This document shows, piece after piece, positions 1 through 5,460 of a stretch of DNA of 5,460 nt (position 1 is its first letter; the number at the start of each line of letters is the position of its first letter). The translations under genes were made by a program, and so were the position numbers. This DNA is from an uncultured Opitutia bacterium (GTDB lineage Bacteria > Verrucomicrobiota > Verrucomicrobiia > Opitutales > UBA953), in assembly GCA_903829855.1 (NCBI GenBank), contig CAIKRN010000284.1, forward strand, positions 1 to 5,460. Direction: 5' to 3'. The notes under the pieces were generated by a model. That model did no database searches. It saw only the letters and a list, made by a program, of their open reading frames with translations, and had not been told where the DNA came from.

Positions 1-686
1 CCGTCTTGCTGGAACCCATTGCTGTCGGCGTAGCGCGAGGCATCGAGCCAAGGCAGGACCATTCGTTCGCCGTAATGCGGCGAGGCCATCAGCCGATCGA
101 TTTGTTTCCCGTAGGCTTCGGGGCTCTCGTCAGCGAGGAAGATTGCCGTTTCTTCGGGCGTGGGCGGTAACCCCGTCAAGTCGAGCGAAAGGCGGCGGAG
201 GAGGGTGGCCTTGGGTGCTGCGGGGGAGAGGGCGAGCCCAGCCTGCTTCAGTTTTTCGACCACGAAGGCGTCGACCGGATTTTTCTCACCGTTGTCCGGT
301 AACGACGGGCGGACCGGCGTGGCGTAGGCCCAGTGCGGTTTATATTCGGCGCCCTCCGCAATCCAGCGCTTCAGAATTTCACGCTGGGCTGGGCTGACGG
401 TGCGATGCGAATCGGGCGGCGGCATCACTTCTTCCGAGTCCTTGGAGAAGAGACGCTTCACGAGCTCGCTCGCTGCGGCGTCGCTAGGCACGAAGGCTTT
501 TTTCTGTAGGGCCACTTCCCGGACATCCAGACGTAGCTTCGCCTTGCGCTTATTAGCGTCCGGGCCGTGACAGTAGAAACAGTTCTCCGCGAGAATTGGG
601 CGGACGTCCTCGTTATAGTCCAGCTTCGCGCCGAAAGAGGGCAGGGTTGCGACGAGCGCAGCGAGGATGGGACTGAACCGGGGCAT
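1..686 (-). CDS. Secreted planctomycete-type cytochrome c (PSCyt1) / DUF1549 protein, C-terminus cut by window edge
   Basis: The minus strand is open from an ATG at 684-686 to the left edge, giving 228 residues and no stop. Residues 1-20 look like a short signal peptide, with likely cleavage after SFGA. A haem c site follows: CFYCH at residues 36-40, with Met88 in EVMPPP as probable distal ligand; together they fit the PSCyt1 domain (about 24-115). From about residue 136 a DUF1549 domain begins, marked by RRLSLDLTGLPPTP (164-177) and LDASRYADSNGFQ near the edge. Family members usually run to roughly 750-1100 residues and carry a C-terminal DUF1553, so most of the protein probably lies outside the window. 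In Planctomycetota and Verrucomicrobiota these periplasmic proteins are abundant and often sit beside polysaccharide-degrading or sulfatase genes; their biochemical role is poorly known. No good Shine-Dalgarno sequence precedes the ATG. The gene is divergent from lptG. Family assignment is firm; function is not. Confidence 0.93.
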   Translation of the reverse strand, partial: MPRFSPILAALVATLPSFGAKLDYNEDVRPILAENCFYCHGPDANKRKAKLRLDVREVALQKKAFVPSDAAASELVKRLFSKDSEEVMPPPDSHRTVSPAQREILKRWIAEGAEYKPHWAYATPVRPSLPDNGEKNPVDAFVVEKLKQAGLALSPAAPKATLLRRLSLDLTGLPPTPEETAIFLADESPEAYGKQIDRLMASPHYGERMVLPWLDASRYADSNGFQQD

Positions 687-926
687 GGGGGATTTAGCAG
701 GAGTTGGCCGATCGGGGGAAGGTCGGCGTCGGGCGGGGAGTCCGTGATTCGAACGACCCTTTAGGCTTAGGCAAGCAGTCAAAAGACAGGCTTCTCCGTG
801 AAAGGTTTCAATCCTTGCGGTAGGGACTTCGGCCTAGTGGTGGAATCTCGCATTTATTCGGCGGAAACGTGCACCCGGCTTGCTTTGGGGTTGCTGGAAA
901 GCCGACCCTTGTTGTCATTCCGGGCA
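687..926. other. Divergent intergenic region between the cytochrome/DUF1549 gene and lptG
   Basis: About 240 bases separate the two divergent starts, assuming lptG starts at 927; the exact length depends on that start. The region should hold the promoters of both genes, but I see no convincing -35/-10 pair on either strand. On the minus strand TTGACT (777-782) resembles a -35 box but has no -10 box at proper spacing. A small tandem repeat of TTAGGC lies at 761-772. The lptG frame is open back to codon 771, after a TAG at 768-770, so part of this stretch might be translated if an upstream start is used. No RNA gene is recognisable. Confidence 0.5.
896..901 (+). promoter_or_regulatory. Possible ribosome binding site for an alternative TTG start of lptG
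   Basis: The purine run GGAAAG lies 7 bases before an in-frame TTG at 909 and 10 bases before another at 912. It lies 25 bases before the GTG at 927, too far to serve that codon. If it works, the permease would begin about six residues earlier than the start chosen here. The match to the Shine-Dalgarno consensus is only partial, and genes in this window generally lack strong ribosome binding sites, so this is tentative. Confidence 0.25.
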
Positions 927-2048
927 GTGCGCATCCTCGATCGCTACATCCTTGTCGAATGGGCCAAGATTTTCGCCTTATGCATACTCAGCTTCATGGG
1001 TCTGCTCCTCCTTTCTGAGGGGTATAATTGGATTCCGGAGTTCTTAAACTGGGGCGCTTCGGGTTGGAGTATCCTTCAGTATCTCCTGTTAAGTGTGGTC
1101 AAGAACGCCTCCTTGCTGATTCCAGTCTCGTTGCTGATTTCAGTCATTTTCGTCTTGGGGGCGATGAATCGGAATCAGGAAATCGTCGCCGCCCGGGCTG
1201 CCGGTATCGGTATGTGGCGGCTAGCCGCCCCCCTGTGGGCGGTGGGCATCCTGCTGGCCGGGCTTCTTGCCTTATTAAACGCGGTCCTGGTCCCGGATGC
1301 GCTTGAGGCCCAGAATGCGGTCGTCGAAAACGCCCAATTCGCGGCCTTGAAAGCGAAGGGCGGCACCGCGCTCCCCAAGGGGCAGGCCACTTTCGTTTCT
1401 TTTGAGAATACCAAGGACCATCGGCTCTGGTTGATTTCTAAGTTGGGTCTCGCCACTGGCCAGGCCTTCGAGGTCATCGTCCACTCCTTCGACGAGCGTG
1501 GTCGCGAGGTTCGCAGTATTTCCGCGCGCTTTGCCGAATTCAAATACTCTGGAGGTCGCTGGCATTGGACGTTTCGGGAGGGTCGCGACATGCGGTTTGA
1601 TCCGGCCACGGGCTCGCTGATGGCCCAACCAGCGTTCAAGGAGCTGGAGCTTCCCGACTATAAGGATGACCCCGAGGTAATGCTCTATTCGACGCGTGAG
1701 CCGGACACGTTATCCCTCCGCGAAGTTTCGCGTTTCGTCGAGCAGACCGGCTCCAATCCCGGTGGTCCGAACGCTGCCTACGTGATGCGGTACCATGCGA
1801 TCATGTCCGCCCCCGCTATCTGCCTCATCGTCATCGCGGTCGCGATTCCGTTTTCGGTCACCGGCGGTCGCGCAAGCCCGATGGTGGGTGTCGCCAAGAC
1901 GTTCGGACTCTTTCTCGCCTTCTACTTCCTCTCCTCCTTCTGCTCCGCCTTTGGCGAGAGCGGTGCGCTGCCGCCCATGGTCGCAGCGTGGATTCCGACC
2001 GTGCTCACCGCCGTTTGGGTCATACCGAGGCTGAAGGCCGTCAATTAA
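927..2048 (+). CDS. lptG: LptF/LptG family permease, LptG-like (lipopolysaccharide export ABC transporter subunit)
   Basis: This is an inner-membrane permease of the LptB2FG transporter, which extracts lipopolysaccharide from the inner membrane and passes it to the LptC/LptA bridge. From the GTG at 927 it has 373 residues, matching the family's usual 360-370. The N-terminus ILDRYILVEW is typical of the family. Three membrane segments (about 13-31, 62-79, 99-120) come first, with the cytoplasmic coupling segment RNQEIVAARAAGI at 82-94 before the third. A periplasmic beta-jellyroll region (about 125-285) follows, then three more segments (about 293-310, 320-340, 348-366). The frame is open upstream, with GTG codons at 798, 837 and 840 and TTG codons at 909 and 912. 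The upstream 43 codons do not resemble the family, so 927 or 909 is preferred. No partner lptF is visible here. It heads a probable operon with the methyltransferase one base downstream. LptG fits better than LptF, but the two are close relatives. Confidence 0.92.
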   Translation: MRILDRYILVEWAKIFALCILSFMGLLLLSEGYNWIPEFLNWGASGWSILQYLLLSVVKNASLLIPVSLLISVIFVLGAMNRNQEIVAARAAGIGMWRLAAPLWAVGILLAGLLALLNAVLVPDALEAQNAVVENAQFAALKAKGGTALPKGQATFVSFENTKDHRLWLISKLGLATGQAFEVIVHSFDERGREVRSISARFAEFKYSGGRWHWTFREGRDMRFDPATGSLMAQPAFKELELPDYKDDPEVMLYSTREPDTLSLREVSRFVEQTGSNPGGPNAAYVMRYHAIMSAPAICLIVIAVAIPFSVTGGRASPMVGVAKTFGLFLAFYFLSSFCSAFGESGALPPMVAAWIPTVLTAVWVIPRLKAVN

Positions 2049-2049
2049 C

Positions 2050-3204
2050 ATGCTAAGAGCTATTCGTATTCGCGCCGGACGTCCCGTGCGCGCTCTCCGG
2101 GGACATCCCTGGGCCTTTCTCGGTGAAGTCGAGTTTGCCGGCGAGCCGCCGACCGATGGCGATTGCGTCGAGTTGACCGACCTCAAGGGCCGCTGCCTCG
2201 GCGCGGGTCTCTGGAACGGTAAATCCCAAATCGCCTGGCGCCGTTATTCACGTCGCCCGATCTCACTGGACAGCCCGCTGCTTGAAGAGCTGGTGACGGC
2301 CTCCGTGAATCGTCGCGCGGGCAAGCCGGTGTGTCGCCTGATTTGGTCGGAGGCGGATAGTCTCCCTGGTCTGGTCGTCGACCGTTACAACGACCTGATT
2401 ACCATTCAGGCGCTGACCTGCGGTATCGACCGGCGCTTGGCCACAATCATCGACATCCTGCAGCGCTTGCTGAAGCCCCGCGAAATCGTTCTCCGCAACG
2501 ACGCGTCCACGCGTAAACTCGAAGGCCTGCGTCAGGAAATCCGCACGGTCTCCGGCAAGCCGCTCGAACCCACTTGGATGGAAGTCGGCGGCGTGCAGGT
2601 GCTCATTGATTTGATGGGTGGACAGAAGACCGGTACGTACCTCGACCAGCTCGACCAGCATCAGAACGTGGCGAAGCTCGCTAAGGGCCGTCGCGTGCTC
2701 GACGCGTTTTGCAATCAAGGTGGTTTTGGTCTGGCCGCCGCCAAGGCCGGTGCCACCAGCGTGCTCGGCCTCGATCAATCCGAAGACGCCATCACCGCTG
2801 CCCGTTCCGCCGCCGAGCGGAATGGCCTGAGCGCCACCTTCGAAGTCGCCAATGTCTTCGACTGGTTCACGGAGCACCGCGAAGCCTCCTTCGACCTCAT
2901 CGTCCTCGACCCTCCGCCCTTCGCCCGCAGCAAGGACGCCGTCGATGGCGCGCTCCGCGGTTACAAGGAATTGAATCTCCGCGCGCTCCGCTTGCTAGCC
3001 CCGGGTGGCATTCTGGCGACCTACTCGTGTTCGCACCGTGTCTCGGAAGAGATGTACCTTGAGGTGATCGAAGACGCCGCCTCGGATGCCCGCCGCGAAG
3101 CCGTTATTCTGGAGCGTACTTCGCAGCCCGCGGACCACCCGGTGTTGTTGAACTTCCCCGAGAGCCGCTACCTCAAGGGCTTCATCATCGAGATTCGGGC
3201 TTAA
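2050..3204 (+). CDS. rlmI: RlmI-like class I SAM-dependent rRNA methyltransferase
   Basis: This 384-residue protein has the layout of RlmI (YccW), which makes m5C1962 in 23S rRNA. An N-terminal PUA domain (about 1-70, with GHPWAFLGEVE) binds RNA. A linking region contains WSEADSLPGLVVDRY (about 99-113). The Rossmann-fold methyltransferase follows: GQKTGTYLDQ, motif I DAFCNQGGF (218-226) for SAM binding, motif IV DPPPFARSK starting at Asp287, and YSCSHRV with Cys327, the likely catalytic cysteine of an m5C enzyme. Motif I has CNQGGF where many relatives have a YTGGF-type sequence, and GQKTGTYLDQ is followed by LDQHQN where E. coli-type proteins have an Arg-containing RDNR-type sequence. The ATG lies one base after the lptG stop, so translation is probably coupled; GAAGG at 2033-2037 is too distant to be a good ribosome binding site. 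The fold and rRNA methyltransferase role are secure. The exact target nucleotide is inferred, since related enzymes such as the RlmK half of RlmL modify other sites. Confidence 0.93.
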   Translation: MLRAIRIRAGRPVRALRGHPWAFLGEVEFAGEPPTDGDCVELTDLKGRCLGAGLWNGKSQIAWRRYSRRPISLDSPLLEELVTASVNRRAGKPVCRLIWSEADSLPGLVVDRYNDLITIQALTCGIDRRLATIIDILQRLLKPREIVLRNDASTRKLEGLRQEIRTVSGKPLEPTWMEVGGVQVLIDLMGGQKTGTYLDQLDQHQNVAKLAKGRRVLDAFCNQGGFGLAAAKAGATSVLGLDQSEDAITAARSAAERNGLSATFEVANVFDWFTEHREASFDLIVLDPPPFARSKDAVDGALRGYKELNLRALRLLAPGGILATYSCSHRVSEEMYLEVIEDAASDARREAVILERTSQPADHPVLLNFPESRYLKGFIIEIRA

Positions 3205-3234
3205 CTCCCGGACCGCTTCCGCTTTCATCGCGTC

Positions 3235-3840
3235 ATGATCGTCTCCCTCCGTGGCAAGCTCATCGAAGCCGGCGTCCTCCGCGTCGTCATCGAGTCGTCC
3301 GGTGTGGGCTACGAGGTCAACGTGCCTGTCACGACGGCCGAGCGCCTGCCTAAACTCGGCGCCGAAGTCTTCCTGCTGATCCACCACGTCTTCCGCGAAG
3401 ACGGTCAGGCCCTCTACGGCTTCGCCGTCGCCGAGGAACGTGAGTTCTTCAAATTACTCGTCGAGAAGGTGTCGGGCGTCGGCCCTAAGATGGCGCTCAA
3501 TATTTTGAGCCGTCTGGCGCTGCCGATTCTGCGCGATGCGATTCTGCGTGGCGACGTCGCCTTGCTTTCGCAATGTCCCGGCATCGGTAAGAAGACCGCT
3601 GAACGCCTCGTCATGGAATTGAAGGATAAAGTCGGCCTCGAAGGTGCCAGCGTGACGGTTGTGTCATCGGTGCCCTCGGCGAGTGCCCTCGCCCCGACGC
3701 CTGCTTCCGATGCCATGGCCGCGCTTATTGCGCTCGGCTTTAAGCCCGTCGACGCCGAGAAGGGCGTGCGCACTGCGCTCACCAAGCTCGGTGCCGGTGC
3801 CAGTGCTGATCAGTTGGTGAAGGCGGCGCTCGGGCGCTAA
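3235..3840 (+). CDS. ruvA: Holliday junction branch migration complex subunit RuvA
   Basis: RuvA binds Holliday junctions as a tetramer and loads the RuvB motor for branch migration in recombinational repair. The 201-residue length matches the family. Domain I (about 1-64, OB-fold) begins MIVSLRGKL and contains GVGYEVNVP; Glu55-Asp56 align with the acidic pin residues of E. coli RuvA. Domain II (about 65-135) carries two helix-hairpin-helix motifs, GVGPK at 81-85 and PGIGKKTAERLVMELKDK at 115-132. A Ser/Ala/Pro-rich flexible linker (about 138-158) leads to domain III (159-201, DAMAALIALGFKPVDAEKGV), which contacts RuvB. The ATG at 3235 lies 30 bases after the methyltransferase stop with no clear Shine-Dalgarno sequence, and it gives the standard N-terminus. 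It is the last gene of the plus-strand cluster. Neither ruvB nor ruvC lies next to it, although they often do in other bacteria. Identification is essentially certain. Confidence 0.98.
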   Translation: MIVSLRGKLIEAGVLRVVIESSGVGYEVNVPVTTAERLPKLGAEVFLLIHHVFREDGQALYGFAVAEEREFFKLLVEKVSGVGPKMALNILSRLALPILRDAILRGDVALLSQCPGIGKKTAERLVMELKDKVGLEGASVTVVSSVPSASALAPTPASDAMAALIALGFKPVDAEKGVRTALTKLGAGASADQLVKAALGR

Positions 3841-3862
3841 CGTGCCCTCGCGAGGGGACACG
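3841..3862 (+). terminator. GC-rich hairpin after ruvA, possible terminator between convergent genes
   Basis: Directly after the ruvA stop, CGTGCCCT (3841-3848) can pair with AGGG (3853-3856) and CACG (3859-3862) around a CGCG loop, with a two-base bulge. Its core CCCTCGCGAGGG is a perfect 12-base palindrome. No run of T follows on the plus strand, so it is not a classical intrinsic terminator. Its place between two converging genes fits a stop or transcript-end role, but this is inference. Confidence 0.35.
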
Positions 3863-3906
3863 TGGGCAAGAGGTTGAAACGAGGTAGGGTTGAGCGCGCT
3901 CGCGAA

Positions 3907-5460
3907 CTACCGAGCCTTGGCGGTATCGAACACCAGCACTTCGAAGGGCTGGAGGGTCACAGTGGTCTTCTGGCCGGGAATCAGGCTGAGGCTTGCCATA
4001 CGTTGATCGCGATAAGCGGCGCGCAGTGAAACGGGGTGAGCGTTGCCTGCGGGTAGATCAAAGACCGTGCCCGCTTCGAGTTCGATGGTGCGCGGCTGGT
4101 CATCGGGGTTGCGCAGCATCAGGGTGGCCTCGCGGGGGTTCCAAGCGGCATAGCCATAGGGTTCCAGTTTCAGTGGGTCGCCACCCACCCAATGGGCATC
4201 ACGGAGGACCTCGGCGTGGGCATGGGCCCACTGCGCAGATTCGGCGACCTGATCCCAGGCCGTGGGTGTCATCATCGATGGCGTCAGGTACAACTCTTGG
4301 AGGGATGCACCGTTGGCGAAGTATGAACGGGCTTCGTTCTTAAGATCATTCCCGGCTTTCCCCACTTTCTCCCCTTGGAAGGCGCGGCCATGGACGATGC
4401 CATGATGCATTACGGAATTGAGCGGATAAAGGGGCGAGGCCTGGACGAATAATTTCAAACAATAGCCGTCCCGGAAGGTTAGCCACTTTTCCCGATCATC
4501 CCCTTTGCCCGCCCAGCCGACATCGCTGCTCCCATTACGCCAGGTGGTATCGATATGATTCAACCAGAACGGAGAGGGCCAGGTGCCGACCGTGACATTG
4601 ATAAAGACCGCCGGGTTTTCTCGGCGCAGATTTCGGGCAATTTCCAGCAGGGCCATGAAGTGGGGGCTGACGTTCTCGCCGGCGCGATCCCACTTGAAAC
4701 AATTGACGCCACTTTCCCGCATGAGTTGCAGGCAGCGGCCTTCAAACCATTGACGGTATTTCGGGAAGGAGAGGTCGAGTTTCTGGCCGGGAGGAAGTAG
4801 GCCCATTTTTTGGGCGTGGGCGGTCCGTTCCTTGTCGCCACCGTAGCCACCCATGGGCGAGATCCACAACGCAAGGTGCGCATCGTAGGGTGCAAATTTC
4901 GCCTTGGTGCCCGGAAGACCGGTGGGAAATTTCTGCGCATTCTCAACCCACAAGCCCTTCCCAGGGTTATCCCAGCCGTCGTCCACTAAATAACCCTGAA
5001 CGGGGACGTGTCGTTGGCGGACGAGTTCGCGATCAAAAGATTTAACGACGTCGACCATCTTGGCTTCATCGACGCCAAACCCCAAATCATACCAGCAGTT
5101 ATAATGGAGAAACGGCTGACTGGGGCGGGCACGTTCGCGTTCGATGTAGCGGAGGAAGGCGCGGCGCAGTTGGCCTTCGGGGGCGATGCCGGTCACGGAG
5201 CTGAAGCGGTAAGACTGGGTTGGCGTGAGTTCGAGTACGCAGCTGAAGGCAATGCGGGCGCCGGCGGCACTGACTTGATTACTGGATCCCGGCATTTCGA
5301 CACCTGCGAAGAAACCGCTTCCGGCCACGGGACATCCTGGGACGGTGCCGACGGTGAGGAGTCGGGGCAGTTGAAGATCCGTAAATTCCACTCCGTAAAC
5401 TTGCTTCACTTGCCGCGGTGAGGTGAGTTCGACGGATTGGCGAAAGTAGTGGGAGCCATC
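3907..5460 (-). CDS. Alpha-galactosidase-like glycoside hydrolase (clan GH-D-like), N-terminus cut by window edge
   Basis: The minus-strand frame ends at a TAG (3907-3909) and stays open to the right edge, giving 517 visible residues. A GTG at 5407-5409 could be read as a start, but the 17 codons before it (including SHYFRQSVELT) read as continuous protein, so the true start and any signal peptide are outside. An N-terminal beta-domain (about 1-110) leads to a TIM barrel opening with HYNCWYDLGFG (119-129). Then come LVDDGWD (158-164), LALWISPMGGYG (196-207), CFKWDRAGEN (254-263) and NVTVGTWPSPFWL (288-300). Asp258 in FKWD sits where the GH36/GH27 nucleophile lies; the acid/base is perhaps Asp304 or Asp313 in DTTWRNGSSD. 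A C-terminal beta-sandwich (about 420-515) ends the protein. These features suggest hydrolysis of alpha-linked sugars, probably alpha-galactosides, but the motifs differ from classical GH36, so substrate is uncertain. Relatives are sometimes mislabelled 'enterotoxin'. It converges on ruvA with a 66-base gap. Confidence 0.87.
   Translation of the reverse strand, partial: DGSHYFRQSVELTSPRQVKQVYGVEFTDLQLPRLLTVGTVPGCPVAGSGFFAGVEMPGSSNQVSAAGARIAFSCVLELTPTQSYRFSSVTGIAPEGQLRRAFLRYIERERARPSQPFLHYNCWYDLGFGVDEAKMVDVVKSFDRELVRQRHVPVQGYLVDDGWDNPGKGLWVENAQKFPTGLPGTKAKFAPYDAHLALWISPMGGYGGDKERTAHAQKMGLLPPGQKLDLSFPKYRQWFEGRCLQLMRESGVNCFKWDRAGENVSPHFMALLEIARNLRRENPAVFINVTVGTWPSPFWLNHIDTTWRNGSSDVGWAGKGDDREKWLTFRDGYCLKLFVQASPLYPLNSVMHHGIVHGRAFQGEKVGKAGNDLKNEARSYFANGASLQELYLTPSMMTPTAWDQVAESAQWAHAHAEVLRDAHWVGGDPLKLEPYGYAAWNPREATLMLRNPDDQPRTIELEAGTVFDLPAGNAHPVSLRAAYRDQRMASLSLIPGQKTTVTLQPFEVLVFDTAKAR

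Noticed and set aside
746..754. Possible tRNA on the minus strand: GTTCGAATC matches the T-loop consensus
   Set aside because: The bases either side do not form a five-pair T-stem, and no matching 5' acceptor strand or anticodon arm is found at the expected distance. At most it is a chance match built on the palindrome TTCGAA.
143..764. Plus-strand ORFs at 143-397 and 567-764
   Set aside because: The first, and the coding part of the second, lie opposite the cytochrome/DUF1549 gene, and their translations are Arg/Pro- or Gly-rich without domains.
777..782. TTGACT on the minus strand as a -35 box for the cytochrome/DUF1549 gene
   Set aside because: No -10-like hexamer occurs 16-18 bases downstream; the nearest candidate, TAAAGG, is too close.
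1023..1028. Perfect TATAAT inside lptG as an internal promoter
   Set aside because: There is no TTGACA-like box 16-18 bases upstream and no extended -10 TG; it lies within coding sequence reading Tyr-Asn-Trp.
1216..1229. Perfect 14-base palindrome GGCGGCTAGCCGCC inside lptG
   Set aside because: It encodes a normal part of the third membrane segment region (Arg-Leu-Ala-Ala), and a palindrome of this length is not surprising in a GC-rich window of this size.
1175..2186. Long minus-strand ORFs opposite lptG (1175-1639, 1275-1628, 1710-2186)
   Set aside because: They are antisense shadows of a well-supported gene in GC-rich DNA, with low-complexity Arg/Gly/Ala-rich translations and no recognisable domain.
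2263..2877. 204-codon minus-strand ORF opposite the methyltransferase gene
   Set aside because: It lies wholly inside the conserved plus-strand gene, and its translation has no recognisable family and the composition of an antisense frame.
5008..5421. 137-codon plus-strand ORF over the glycoside hydrolase
   Set aside because: It is an antisense shadow; the minus-strand frame there carries conserved barrel motifs.

Overview
The window looks like chromosomal DNA of a GC-rich Gram-negative bacterium of the PVC group, most likely Verrucomicrobiota (perhaps Opitutales), with Planctomycetota as the alternative. This is inferred from three things: a planctomycete-type cytochrome c/DUF1549 protein at the left edge, an LptG-type permease (so an outer membrane with lipopolysaccharide), and an alpha-galactosidase-like glycoside hydrolase of a type I associate with Verrucomicrobiota and Bacteroidota. 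Shine-Dalgarno sequences are weak or absent before every gene.

Layout: (1) 1-686, minus strand: the N-terminal 228 residues of a secreted cytochrome c (PSCyt1) plus DUF1549 protein, cut by the left edge. (2) 687-926: a divergent intergenic region without a convincing promoter. (3) 927-3840, plus strand: a compact probable operon of lptG-type permease, RlmI-like 23S rRNA methyltransferase (1 bp gap) and ruvA (30 bp gap). (4) 3841-3906: a short convergent intergenic region with a GC-rich hairpin. (5) 3907-5460, minus strand: the C-terminal 517 residues of an alpha-galactosidase-like (clan GH-D-like) enzyme. Its reading frame runs off the right edge, so its true start lies outside the window.

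The central operon joins three unrelated housekeeping jobs: lipopolysaccharide export, ribosomal RNA modification and Holliday-junction branch migration. The two outer genes both point to polysaccharide degradation, because PSCyt1/DUF1549/DUF1553 proteins and glycoside hydrolases often occur together in PVC genomes. I found no transposon, CRISPR array, RNA gene or clearly new multi-gene system. The points most worth a second look are the non-canonical catalytic motifs of the glycoside hydrolase, the two edge-truncated genes, the uncertain lptG start, and ruvA sitting apart from ruvB and ruvC.
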